From positions 3,142,501 to 3,206,500 of the forward strand of contig NZ_JAUCBS010000013.1 in the NCBI RefSeq assembly GCF_034676705.1: a stretch of 64,000 nucleotides of DNA. The letters run 5' to 3'. Of this stretch, positions 8,520 to 17,087 are shown one piece after another. Within the stretch, counting starts at the first letter, position 1; each line of letters starts with the position of its first letter. Both the position numbers and the translations under genes were made by a program. Source of the DNA: Gemmobacter sp. (GTDB taxonomy: Bacteria > Pseudomonadota > Alphaproteobacteria > Rhodobacterales > Rhodobacteraceae). Below the pieces are notes generated by a model that worked only from the letters and a program-made list of their open reading frames with translations, did no database searches and had not been told where the DNA came from.

Positions 8520-9888
8520 GAGCAGGCTGCTGAAGAAGTCGGCGAGGCGGAACGGTTTCCCTTCTGGGTGGTCGGCGGCGTTCGGCTTCGGGTTGGTCGA
8601 GGCAATGAGTGTGGGTGCCTGATGCCGCCCCCTGTCGTCAAGCTCCGAGCAGCCGAGGTAGCCGGGCGAGATTGTTGGCGGCCATGGTCAGGATGAAGCG
8701 GGAGCGCACCCTTTCGAGGCCGCGATAGACGGTCTGGGCCATGCCGCCGACGGTCTTGGCCCAGCCGAAGGCCTCCTCGATGCGTTTGCGGTTCCTGATC
8801 GACAAGGCATAGCCCTCGTGTCGGGTGGTGCGGCCGTCGATCGCTGAATATCGCGTTTTCTGCGCGACATGCGGCGTGACACAGGCCTGGCGCAGATCGG
8901 CGACGAACTCGGCGGCGTCGAAGCCCTTGTCCGCGCCCAGTGTCAGTTGCCGGGTCGATCCGGGGGAATGGCGATGGATCATGTCCATTGCCGCGCGCCG
9001 TTCCGCATGACCATCGGCCTGCGTCAGGTCGCCCTGCACGATCAGACCGGCGCGGTTCTCCATCAGCGCGTGGCCGATGAAGCACAGCATGGCGCCGGTG
9101 CCGGGGGACTTCTTGTAGAGCCGCGCATCGGGGTCCGTGGTCGAGGCATGGGTGGCGTTGGACCGCCTCTCGCCCCGGAAATCGACCTCGGTATTGCGGC
9201 TTTGGCGGGTGGGGCGGGGCATCGGGTCGGTCTCGGCTTCGGTTGCTTCGGTCAGGTCTTCAGCAGTCGCGTCGGGTCCGGGCGGGTCGCCCGGATCGTC
9301 GTCGGGCGGCGTGCCGATGGCTTTGGGCTGGAAACTCTTCATCGAGGCCCAGGCCTTGACCAGCGTGCCATCGACCGAGAAGTGATCGTCCGACAACAGC
9401 GGCGCGACCTCGCGGTGGGCCAGGATCGCCGCCATCACCTTGCGCGACATGTCGGTCGTCAGCAGCCGGTCGCGGTTCTTGGTGAAGACGGTCGGGACCC
9501 AGACCGGATCGTCGATCCCGAGGCCGACGAACCAGCGGAACAAGAGGTTGTATTGCATCTGTTCCATAAGCTGCCGCTCGGAGCGGACCGAGAACAGGAT
9601 CTGGATCAGGCTCGCGCGGATCAGCCGTTCCGGCGCGATCGAGGGCCGGCCGAAATCGGTGTAAAGCGCCTCGAACTCGGCATCCAGGCTCGCAAGCGCG
9701 TCGTTCACCACCTGCCGGATCTTGCGCAGCGGATGCCGCGCGGGGATGCGCGCTTCCAAGTCGACATAGCTGAACAGCGACCCGCTCGCCTCGTCCGTCC
9801 CGCGCATCATCACCCTCGCCAAAGCCTGCGAAGGGTGAATCATGTTCCTCGAACCGGGCCAAGGGCCGACTTCTTCAGCAGCCTGCTC
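8520..9888 (-). mobile_element. IS5-superfamily element inside the mirror block
   Basis: Terminal inverted repeats GAGCAGGCTGCTGAAGAAGT (from about 8519) and its complement (ending about 9888) enclose one transposase gene. Both tips abut IS110 copies, so no target duplication can be read. Confidence 0.65.
8638..9843 (-). CDS. IS5-superfamily transposase (401 residues)
   Basis: A DDE transposase with an N-terminal DUF772-type domain (RPSIAPERLIRASLIQILFSVRSERQLMEQMQYNLLFRWF is read in pieces across about residues 65-105). The catalytic acids are in FSVDGTLVKAW, LGADKGFDAAEF and the late glutamate segment EEAFGWAKT. The reading frame is intact, so the element may be active. It differs from the IS903-like IS5 elements at 12102 and 26199, so three transposase types meet in this 6-kb stretch. 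Confidence 0.9.
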   Translation of the reverse strand: MIHPSQALARVMMRGTDEASGSLFSYVDLEARIPARHPLRKIRQVVNDALASLDAEFEALYTDFGRPSIAPERLIRASLIQILFSVRSERQLMEQMQYNLLFRWFVGLGIDDPVWVPTVFTKNRDRLLTTDMSRKVMAAILAHREVAPLLSDDHFSVDGTLVKAWASMKSFQPKAIGTPPDDDPGDPPGPDATAEDLTEATEAETDPMPRPTRQSRNTEVDFRGERRSNATHASTTDPDARLYKKSPGTGAMLCFIGHALMENRAGLIVQGDLTQADGHAERRAAMDMIHRHSPGSTRQLTLGADKGFDAAEFVADLRQACVTPHVAQKTRYSAIDGRTTRHEGYALSIRNRKRIEEAFGWAKTVGGMAQTVYRGLERVRSRFILTMAANNLARLPRLLGA

Positions 9889-11401
9889 TCATGATCGCTG
9901 TCAACCCATTGTTTCATGGCAAATATTCCGGCGAGGCCGGGCACAGCGTAATGGAGACGCGCAGGGTAGGAGACGGAACTGAGACGACGGTTGAGCAAGC
10001 TCTCATGCGCGGGTTGGGTACCGCATGACCGTGGTTTCGTCTTGGGGCTGCCTCGCTCTAAGGATCGGGCATCGACAGGTCGGCCCATAACAGGGCACGA
10101 GGGTTCCCCACCGCGTTCCGTCCCCAACTCTGCGCATCAGACAGGGTCGAGTGTCGTTGGTCTCGCCCCCTTTAGGCCGTTGCAGGCGTGGTGGCACGGG
10201 CGATCGCCCAAATGAAGCCTGCCATCTCGCGCGCGATGGCCGTGATGACGACCACCTTGGCCTTTCCTGCCGCAACCAGATGGCGGTAGCGCTGGCACAT
10301 CCTGAGCTGTCCTTTCCAGGCGATGTCGCGGACCACCTGCGGCAACGACTCGAGCCGGGCAAGGAGCTTGGGGCTGACGCGGGCCTGCATGCGGTAACTC
10401 CAGGCACCCTCGACCAGGGCACGCCGGGCAAGACCGCTGCCCGCCTTGGTGATCCCGCCACGCCGGACGCTTGCACCACTGGAATGTTCCGAAGGCGTCA
10501 GCCCAAGATAGGCCATCAGCTGCCGCGGAGTGTCGAAACGCTGGAAATCCCCAACCTCGGCCACCACCGTCACGGCGACGATGAATCCGACACCGCGCAT
10601 CGCTTGGACCGCATCAACGACCGGTGCGAGGCTCCAGGTCGGCAGAAGATCCGCAATCTGGCCCGTCAGACGCTCCACCCTTGCCTCAGCGTCAGCAACG
10701 GCATCGATGTAATCCTGAAGGACGATCTGTTGCGCCGGATGCGTAAACCGCACCATTGCGAGCCAGCGCCTGTAGGCACCCGTCCATCCCTTCTTGCCGG
10801 GATAGATCCGGCTGTGCCGCAGCAGAAAGCCTTGGAGGTGCTGGCGCGCCTTGCCTGCCACCCGCATCGCCGTCGCACGGGCCCGGACCAGATCGCGCAT
10901 CGCCTCATGCGCTGCATCCGGCACCCAGACCGCCGTCAGCTCTCCAGCCCGATGCAGCTTCGCCAGCATCACCGCGTCACGACGGTCGGTCTTCACCCGG
11001 TCGCCCGCCTTCACCGGGATCAACGAAGGGGCCACCACGATACAGTCATGCCCCATCTCGACAATCTGGCGATGAAGGCCATAGCCGCAAGGACCTGCCT
11101 CATAGCAGAAATGCAGCCGCGCCCCGCCTGCCGCCAGTTTCTCAACCAGTTTGTGCACCTGATCGGGCCGATGTAGCACCGTTCCCAAGTGCCGGACTTC
11201 ACCGCCCCGTTCGCCCTGTGCAATCGCCACCGAAATCGTCGCCTTGTGGACATCCAGCCCGATGAACGTGCTATTCTGCATGTGGTCTCTCCCCCATTCT
11301 TGAGGCTCGGCGCCTGCCAGCCGGGCGCAACCCTCGAACGGAGAATGCCGCGGGAGAGGCCACAGACCCAGTCAGTTCAGAGCCCGATCATGGGGTCTAG
11401 A
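9889..11401 (-). mobile_element. IS110-family element, right copy (inverted)
   Basis: This is an inverted near-identical copy of the element at 7007-8519, with its transposase at 10172-11281. The two copies face each other around the IS5-type element. The outer flanks (before 7007 and after 11401) share no sequence beyond the repeat that I can see. Confidence 0.7.
10172..11281 (-). CDS. IS110-family transposase, second copy
   Basis: The protein is identical to the 7127-8236 product; the single base difference (11027) is silent. The intact frame and near-perfect identity mean the duplication is recent or the copies are kept alike by recombination. The same catalytic landmarks apply: FIGLDVHKAT, KTDRRDAVML and the C-terminal GVGFIVAVTVVAE segment. 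Confidence 0.93.
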   Translation of the reverse strand: MQNSTFIGLDVHKATISVAIAQGERGGEVRHLGTVLHRPDQVHKLVEKLAAGGARLHFCYEAGPCGYGLHRQIVEMGHDCIVVAPSLIPVKAGDRVKTDRRDAVMLAKLHRAGELTAVWVPDAAHEAMRDLVRARATAMRVAGKARQHLQGFLLRHSRIYPGKKGWTGAYRRWLAMVRFTHPAQQIVLQDYIDAVADAEARVERLTGQIADLLPTWSLAPVVDAVQAMRGVGFIVAVTVVAEVGDFQRFDTPRQLMAYLGLTPSEHSSGASVRRGGITKAGSGLARRALVEGAWSYRMQARVSPKLLARLESLPQVVRDIAWKGQLRMCQRYRHLVAAGKAKVVVITAIAREMAGFIWAIARATTPATA

Positions 11402-11443
11402 GGGTGGAAACTGTCTGAGTATGGATCTGGTGCAGAGTTGACA

Positions 11444-11824
11444 TCAAATTTTTGTTGGAGATACGCGAAACCATTTTGGCTTTCGACCCCGCCTGGACCA
11501 TTTGCCCTGTGCTACATTCTCGCCCCTAGTTTTCGTGAATCCCTTCAAGAAATAATAGACGTGAGATGCGGTCGCAATTCCAAAGAGATCTTCAATGGAA
11601 TATCCGCGCGCCCTTGCCAACTGTTCAATTTCGACAAGTGCAACATACTTTTGCTCCTGCTCTCGATGAGCAATATATCTGTCAATGTCATCTTTTAATA
11701 GAAGAAGCTGTTCAATAGTTAAGCCCTCTATGTTGACTCCGCTTGCCCTGATGTTCAAAAAATGTCGCTCCGGCCAAGAAATTTCGAGCTTTCTCGCAGA
11801 AAATGACACAAGATTACAACACAA
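11444..11824 (-). CDS. H-NS family nucleoid protein (HvrA-like)
   Basis: The 126-residue protein has a helical oligomerisation half (LTIEQLLLLKDDIDRYIAHREQEQKYVALVEIEQLA is spread over about residues 35-70) and the C-terminal H-NS DNA-binding signature KWSRRGRKPKWF. H-NS proteins bind AT-rich DNA and silence foreign genes; the HvrA/Spb branch in Rhodobacter relatives regulates photosynthesis or nitrogen genes. This copy sits in a visibly AT-rich patch inside the island, which suggests it came in with foreign DNA. The first 30 residues are atypical, so the real start may lie downstream. Confidence 0.75.
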   Translation of the reverse strand: MCCNLVSFSARKLEISWPERHFLNIRASGVNIEGLTIEQLLLLKDDIDRYIAHREQEQKYVALVEIEQLARARGYSIEDLFGIATASHVYYFLKGFTKTRGENVAQGKWSRRGRKPKWFRVSPTKI

Positions 11825-12028
11825 TCATGAAGCGTACCCCCCCATAGATCGCATCTTGTCTTCACGTCGCGACAAGAAGGATTCCAGCATAGCCTTTCGC
11901 AAGGCGCGGCCTGAAAATCTCCGCACACCAATCTAGGGTGGGCATCAACTTTCCGGCAAGAAATCACTCTATCTATGAGACGTGCAGCATTTCAAAGACC
12001 TATGTCCGCCCGAAAACTGGGCTATATT

Positions 12029-13087
12029 TTATCTTTCCAGTGATAATCTGCTCACGTTGAAAAAGGGGAAGGTGTAGCCGCCCACTCTGACGGCTCTGTT
12101 GGGCTCTGTTGCACAAATCGGGTGACAGGCGAACCTCCCCGTTCCCCGGACAGACCTATCTGCAACCTCTGTGATGGGTGTGCCAAGTGCGGTGAAGCCG
12201 TTCAAGACGGCGACGCGAACCTGGAACTCCGCGACCTGACGGTCGAACGCGCGCGCGGACAGGCGCTGCCCGAGCAATTTGACGCAGTGCATCTTGGTCT
12301 CGGCGCGGCTTCGGCGGTGATACCCGCTCCATCGTCGCCAGATGGTTCGGCCCACACGCTTCGATGTCCGCAGGATTTCGTTGCGCGCGACAGCCCCGGC
12401 GGTGTCGGGTTTCCACGGTTTGGCATTCTTGCGGGGTGGAACGATAGCGACAGCACCTCGGGCGGCGATGGCGTCATGGCACTTGCGGGTATCGAAGGCG
12501 CCATCGGCGGTGACACTGCCGATCTCCTGCTCTGGCGGTATCTGTTCGAGCAGCTCGGGCAGCATGGGGGCGTCGCCCACGTCACTTGTCGTGAACTCGG
12601 CGGCCCGGATCTCCAGTGTTCGCTCGTCGATCCCGATGTGCAGCTTGCGCCAGACCCGGCGCTTGGCCCCACCGTGCTTGCGCGCATTCCACTCGCCTTC
12701 GCCCTCAACCTTGATGCCGGTGCTGTCGACTAGCAGGTGCAGCGGTCCATCCGATCCCCGGTAGGGGATGTTGACCTCCAGGGTCTTCTGGCGCCGCGAC
12801 AGCGTGCTGAAGTCCGGCACCGCCCAGTCCAGGCCGATCAGCCGCAAGAGGCTCTCGACGAACCCGGTCGTCTGCCTGAGCGCCATTCCAAACAGCACCT
12901 TCATGGTCAGGCAGGTCTGAATCGCGGCATCGCTGTAGTCATGCTGTCGGCCGCGCTTGCCAGTGGGGGCGCCTTCCCACGTCATGGCGGGATCGAACCA
13001 GATCGTCAGCGAGCCTCGGCGCTTGAGCGCCTTGTTGTAGCTCGCCCAGTTCTTCGTCTTGTAGGTTGGAAGGGCAGGTCTGCTCAT
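12029..13087 (-). CDS. IS5-family transposase with read-through tail
   Basis: The core is a DDE transposase (LVDSTGIKVEGEGEW, VTADGAFDTRKCHDA, then RRSRAETKMHCVK). The copy at 26262-27194 stops after ALGIPVTEAVG, but this copy lacks that stop and continues through its own terminal repeat (CHPICATEP) into flanking DNA, giving 352 residues instead of 310. The extra tail is probably not functional. Activity of the extended protein is uncertain. Confidence 0.85.
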   Translation of the reverse strand: MSRPALPTYKTKNWASYNKALKRRGSLTIWFDPAMTWEGAPTGKRGRQHDYSDAAIQTCLTMKVLFGMALRQTTGFVESLLRLIGLDWAVPDFSTLSRRQKTLEVNIPYRGSDGPLHLLVDSTGIKVEGEGEWNARKHGGAKRRVWRKLHIGIDERTLEIRAAEFTTSDVGDAPMLPELLEQIPPEQEIGSVTADGAFDTRKCHDAIAARGAVAIVPPRKNAKPWKPDTAGAVARNEILRTSKRVGRTIWRRWSGYHRRSRAETKMHCVKLLGQRLSARAFDRQVAEFQVRVAVLNGFTALGTPITEVADRSVRGTGRFACHPICATEPNRAVRVGGYTFPFFNVSRLSLER

Positions 13088-13150
13088 CCCTCCCAGCTAC
13101 CACACCGGATTCACAAGATGAATCCCCTACAGGATTTGTGCAACAGAGCC
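12102..13150 (-). mobile_element. IS5-family (IS903-like ends) element, copy 1
   Basis: Ends GGCTCTGTTGCACAAATC (from 12102) and its complement (to 13150) define a 1049-bp element. A 10-bp repeat of the tip (GGCTCTGTTG, 12092-12101) directly precedes it. I see no target duplication. Confidence 0.85.
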
Positions 13151-13241
13151 ATGTCGGATGGCAAACCCTTGGTGCTCCTCTACAATAGGCTGGATCGGCA
13201 TCTCGACGTCGAGGCGGCGGGCAGGGTTTGGGTGACAGACA

Positions 13242-13808
13242 TCACCGCGCGCCCTCCCACAGAAACGGACTGTCGAAGCCCACCAGTAGCGGCGCGGCTG
13301 CATCCTTGGCCGAAAGTGCTGTGGGATCGGAAATGCCCCAGTCGATGCCGATTGCTGGATCGTTCCAGAAGATCACCCCATCGCCGTCCGGTGCAGAATT
13401 GCCCGAACATCTGTACACAATTTCGGTGTCCGGCTCGCGTGTAACGAAGCCGTGGGCGAAACCAGACGGGATGAAGAATTGGAGCCCATCGTCCTCGGAC
13501 AGCTCTACACCGGTCCATCTGCTGTAGGTTGGGCTGCCACGGCGCAGGTCGACGGCGACGCAAAAAAGTCGCCCGAGCCCGCAGCCTACGAGTTTGGCCT
13601 GTACGTGAGGAGGCCGTTGGAAATGCAGGCCCCGAACTGTTCCCGCTTGACGCAAAAGTGTGCGGCAATCATGCACAACCTCGATATCAATTCCATTCTG
13701 CAGGAGGACCTGTCGCGACCGGGATTCTGCAAAGTACCCGCGGTCTTCGCCGAAGCGGCCCGGCGACAGCAGGAACAGCCCGTCAATGTTGAAAGGTACA
13801 ATATTCAA
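13242..13808 (-). CDS. rfbC: dTDP-4-dehydrorhamnose 3,5-epimerase
   Basis: RmlC/RfbC epimerises dTDP-4-keto-6-deoxyglucose at C3 and C5, the third step of dTDP-rhamnose synthesis for surface polysaccharide. The 188-residue protein is full length: start FNIDGLFLLSPGRFGEDRGYF, the catalytic His region GTVRGLHFQRPPHVQAKLV, the cupin strand FFIPSGFAHGFVT with the tyrosine region DTEIVYRCSG, and the end DPTALSAKDAAAP. No rfbA, rfbB or rfbD is nearby; the gene is stranded between two insertion sequences, so it is probably a leftover of a polysaccharide locus. Confidence 0.9.
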   Translation of the reverse strand: MNIVPFNIDGLFLLSPGRFGEDRGYFAESRSRQVLLQNGIDIEVVHDCRTLLRQAGTVRGLHFQRPPHVQAKLVGCGLGRLFCVAVDLRRGSPTYSRWTGVELSEDDGLQFFIPSGFAHGFVTREPDTEIVYRCSGNSAPDGDGVIFWNDPAIGIDWGISDPTALSAKDAAAPLLVGFDSPFLWEGAR

Positions 13809-13984
13809 AGCGTTGCTCCATCATATCTGTTTACGGAGGCAGTTTCGAAGTTATTCATAGCCTGCTTAGGCGAGCCAATCCATAGCAGCCCAGGGCGCCC
13901 TCGAACCTGACCAATGCCATGGCCGGCACGGGGCGCGATCATGCTTCTGCCGGGCCTTCCACTGCCTGCCCGCTGATTTTGGCA

Positions 13985-15358
13985 GATAGTGCCCCACGGC
14001 GTGGTGTAGGAGGCCGCAGGCGACGCTGATGGCGACGCTGGCGGTCACCGTCGATCTTCGGAAAGGTTTGGGTTGCGACACCTGAAACCTGAGACGGAGA
14101 TGATGATGACCGACGACAGAATGGCGCTGATCGAGCTGGTTGAGAAGCAGGCCGATGGCGACCTCGTGCGCGAGATGCTGGCCTTTGCGGCCGAGCGGAT
14201 CATGGAAGCAGAGATCGAGGCGCGGACGGGCGCGGCCAAAGGTGCGCGCTCGCCGATGCGGGAAGCCCAGCGAAACGGATACCGCGACCGGGACTGGGAC
14301 ACGCGCGCTGGCCGCATCTCGCTGGAGATCCCGAAGCTGCGGAAGGGAAGCTACTTCCCCAGCTTCCTCGAGCCACGCCGCACGGCGGAGAAAGCCTTGG
14401 TTGCTGTGATCCAGGAAGCCTACGTCCACGGCATCTCGACGCGGTCCGTCGATGATCTGGTCAAAGCCATGGGCGCTGGTGGCATGTCGAAGAGCCAGGT
14501 CAGCCGGCTGTGCATGGAGATCGATGAGCGGGTGGACGCCTTCCTGGCCCGCCCCCTGGAAGGTGCGTGGCCCTATCTCTGGCTCGACGCCACCTACCTC
14601 AAGGTCAGGGAGGGCGGGCGCATCATCAGCAAGGCGGTGATACTCGCCGTGGCCGTGAACGAGGACGGCAAGCGCGAGGTGCTGGGCGTCGCCACCGGTC
14701 CGTCCGAGGCGGAGACCTTCTGGACCGACTTCCTGCGCAGTCTTGCGGACCGGGGCCTGCGCGGCGTGAAGCTGGTGATCGCAGACGACCACAAGGGCCT
14801 GCGGGCCGCGGCGCGCCGGGTCTTCAACGCCACCCACCAGAGATGCCGCATTCACTGGATGCGCAACGTCCTGGCTTACGCTCCGGCAAAGCAGCGCACC
14901 GCGGTGGCGGCGATGCTGAAGACGATCTTTGCCCAGGAGAGCAAGGCCGACGCCGAGGCACAGTGGAATGTCGTGGCCGACGCCCTGCGGGAAAAGCAGC
15001 CCAAACTCGGTGCCCTGATGGACGCCTCCTGCGACGATGTCCTCGCTTACATGTCGTTTCCCCGCGAGCACTGGACCCAGATCGCCTCCACCAACCCGCT
15101 GGAACGTGTGAACCGCGAGGTGAAACGGCGAGCCGATGTCATAGGGATCTTCCCGAACGATGCTGCCATCGTCCGCCTCGTCGGCGCGCTGATGCTCGAG
15201 ACCAACGACGAGTGGGCCGTCGCGCGGCGATACATGAGCCTTGAAACGCTCGCCCGCGTCACCGACAATCCCAACGTCAGGCTGCCTGCCGTGGCTACCT
15301 GACAGACCAGGACCTCTCAGAAGGTCGGCGCTCCTACACCACGCCGTGGGGCACTATC
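13985..15358 (+). mobile_element. IS256-family element, copy 1
   Basis: The ends carry inverted repeats starting GATAGTGCCCCACGGCGTGG. The 9-bp sequence ATTTTGGCA flanks both sides (13976-13984 and 15359-15367), a target duplication showing a simple, fairly recent insertion. Confidence 0.9.
14073..15302 (+). CDS. IS256-family transposase
   Basis: The 409-residue mutator-type DDE transposase has the segments WLDATYLKVREGG and LVIADDHKGLRAA and the late glutamate region ASTNPLERVNREVKRR. Its frame is intact. A near-identical inverted copy lies at 48194-49423; the only protein difference I see is MMMTDD here versus MTMTDD there. The true start may be the ATG at the MMMTDDRMALIEL segment, which matches the family better. 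Confidence 0.94.
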   Translation: MRHLKPETEMMMTDDRMALIELVEKQADGDLVREMLAFAAERIMEAEIEARTGAAKGARSPMREAQRNGYRDRDWDTRAGRISLEIPKLRKGSYFPSFLEPRRTAEKALVAVIQEAYVHGISTRSVDDLVKAMGAGGMSKSQVSRLCMEIDERVDAFLARPLEGAWPYLWLDATYLKVREGGRIISKAVILAVAVNEDGKREVLGVATGPSEAETFWTDFLRSLADRGLRGVKLVIADDHKGLRAAARRVFNATHQRCRIHWMRNVLAYAPAKQRTAVAAMLKTIFAQESKADAEAQWNVVADALREKQPKLGALMDASCDDVLAYMSFPREHWTQIASTNPLERVNREVKRRADVIGIFPNDAAIVRLVGALMLETNDEWAVARRYMSLETLARVTDNPNVRLPAVAT

Positions 15359-15393
15359 ATTTTGGCACACGGCATCAGCCTCTGCTCGCACTG

Positions 15394-16263
15394 TCATGCC
15401 CGATCGGCAATACGCAGCGGCCGTGATTCCACCGGCGCCTCTACCTTGGGCGGGATCAGGATGACGCGCGCCTTGACCTTGTGGTCATGCGCGATGGGCG
15501 CGCCGTCCTTTCCGGTGTGCTCGTGCCGTTCGACGAACAGACGATGGACGCGGGCGAGGACGTCGAAGGCCTTTTCCTTGCTGGCCATCCTGATCCTGAT
15601 CCCGTCGCGGGTTTCCTCGATCCCCTCGAACAGGATGGCGGCTTCGGGCGACAGGTTGCGGGTGTCGGCAAAGACCGCACGCGGGGTCCCGAAGCCGCAG
15701 CATTCCGGGCAATCCGGGTTGGCGTGCCCGTCGAGGCGAAAGCCGAAGCCGCCGGCGTCCGATGGCTCTGGCCGGCCATCCAGCGCGGCTTCGGCACAGG
15801 CATCGCGGTATTCGCGCCGGGTCTTCCACTGGTAGTCGTGGTCGATCCCCCAGCAGTACCGGCAAGGGCCGATGTGATAGCCTGTTAGAGCACGGGGATC
15901 GGCCATCAGGATGGCAGCTGCGCGCTCGATCAGATCGTCGGCATTGATGCGCAACCGGCGGAAACGGTCCTCAGACTGCCGGGCGATTTCGGCGGCGACG
16001 TTAGCATTGGTTAGCAATTTATGCGCGGTCACCTTGGCGCCGGCCCTGGAGTAACCCGCCCGGATCGCCGCCTGCGTGGCACTCAGGTCCGTCAAGTATT
16101 CCATGACGAAGGCCCGTTGGCGGGCGGTGAGCGACGAGCGGGGTTTTGGCTTGCGGTCAGAATACCCGCTGTCTGGGGCCGGGATCGGACGTGCGATATG
16201 ATCGTCCAAGAGATCTTCTGTCTGCCGTGCGAAGCCTATCTGGCTTACGGGCTTCTTGCTCAT
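15394..16263 (-). CDS. Phage terminase small subunit
   Basis: The small terminase binds the phage packaging site and recruits the large subunit. The 289-residue protein has the Terminase_2 helix-turn-helix LTARQRAFVMEYLTDLSATQAAIRAGYSRAG and a cysteine cluster (CRYCW, then CPECCGFG) that may bind zinc. Its start overlaps the upstream gene by 4 bases. The large subunit expected to the left is missing; the gene ends 36 bp from an IS256 element. It is a remnant of the prophage late region. Confidence 0.8.
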   Translation of the reverse strand: MSKKPVSQIGFARQTEDLLDDHIARPIPAPDSGYSDRKPKPRSSLTARQRAFVMEYLTDLSATQAAIRAGYSRAGAKVTAHKLLTNANVAAEIARQSEDRFRRLRINADDLIERAAAILMADPRALTGYHIGPCRYCWGIDHDYQWKTRREYRDACAEAALDGRPEPSDAGGFGFRLDGHANPDCPECCGFGTPRAVFADTRNLSPEAAILFEGIEETRDGIRIRMASKEKAFDVLARVHRLFVERHEHTGKDGAPIAHDHKVKARVILIPPKVEAPVESRPLRIADRA

Positions 16264-17087
16264 CGTCCGCCTCCTGCCACGCGCCGATAAAATGCCATCC
16301 GCCGGTCACGTTCGGTTTGCCCGGCAGGTGCCGCCACAAAGGCTGACGGCCCGGAGTTCAGGCGGGCAGCATGATCGCGAACGGGCCCGTCGAAGTATTT
16401 CAGGTTGCGGGGCAGAAAGTTCGGGTCCCGCGTTCGCATGGCCGCGCATTTGCCCGCGATCGCCGCAAGGATCTGATCATCGTGCAGACCGGTATTGCGC
16501 CAGATCGCGAAGTGCGCTGCTACATCGCCGGCGGTGAGCCGACTGATGGCGATCGACCCATCGGGATTGCCAGTGCCCCTTGGAAGGCCGACTGCCCTGA
16601 TCAGTTCCGCGGTCAACCCGGTACTTTCGAACTGTTCGATCACCCTAGCGCGCGGCAGCGCAGCTTTGCTGATGGTTCCCTGATGGTTCGGAGGAACGAT
16701 GGTTCCGGGTTTCCGGTCGGTCCGTTCCGGGTTTGCAGAGGATTTCCGAGTTTCCTGCTCCGGGTTTGAAGCCTGCACCGGAACAGCGTTCCGGGTCGCG
16801 TGTTCCGCCTTTTCATCCATGAGTACACGATAGAGCGACTTTCCACCTCGGCCACCGCCGATCTGAACGGCGAGCCATCCCCCCACTTCAAGGCGGCGAA
16901 TGACCTTGCGGGCTCCCCGCTCGGTCATGCAGGTCTTTTCGGCAAGTCGGGCCATGCTCGGGAAGCACCAGCCCTTGTCGTCTGCATGATCTGCTAGAGC
17001 AAGCAGCATCAGCCGTTCAGCCCGATCACAGGGGCCATTCTTCCAGATCCATGCCATGGCTTCGATGCTCACAGGGTGTCCTCCCAT
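16260..17087 (-). CDS. Phage replication protein with winged helix
   Basis: The 275-residue protein starts with a helix-turn-helix typical of phage replication initiators (AERLMLLALADHADDKGWCFPSMARLAEKTCMTERGARKVIRRLE read over about residues 23-65), followed by a linker and a less conserved C-terminal part. Proteins of this kind bind the phage origin and load the helicase. It overlaps the helicase gene by 19 bp and the small terminase by 4 bp, so the three are one operon. Confidence 0.75.
   Translation of the reverse strand: MGGHPVSIEAMAWIWKNGPCDRAERLMLLALADHADDKGWCFPSMARLAEKTCMTERGARKVIRRLEVGGWLAVQIGGGRGGKSLYRVLMDEKAEHATRNAVPVQASNPEQETRKSSANPERTDRKPGTIVPPNHQGTISKAALPRARVIEQFESTGLTAELIRAVGLPRGTGNPDGSIAISRLTAGDVAAHFAIWRNTGLHDDQILAAIAGKCAAMRTRDPNFLPRNLKYFDGPVRDHAARLNSGPSAFVAAPAGQTERDRRMAFYRRVAGGGR

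Larger units (their letters stand above)
7007..8543 (+). repeat. Left arm of a 1.5-kb inverted repeat
   Basis: This arm is the mirror of 9865-11401 (each position x pairs with 18408 minus x). By eye the only difference is 7381 versus 11027, a silent change in the transposase gene. Confidence 0.85.
9865..11401 (-). repeat. Right arm of the 1.5-kb inverted repeat
   Basis: This is the mirror copy of 7007-8543. It includes the tip of the inner IS5-type element and a full IS110 copy. Confidence 0.85.

Noticed and set aside
7007..11401. Composite transposon carrying cargo
   Set aside because: Nothing but the inner IS lies between the two IS110 copies, and IS110 elements do not normally form composite transposons by their ends.
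12102..13150. Target duplication around IS5-family copy 1
   Set aside because: The 9 bases on each side (GCTCTGTTG and ATGTCGGAT) do not match, so no duplication can be claimed.
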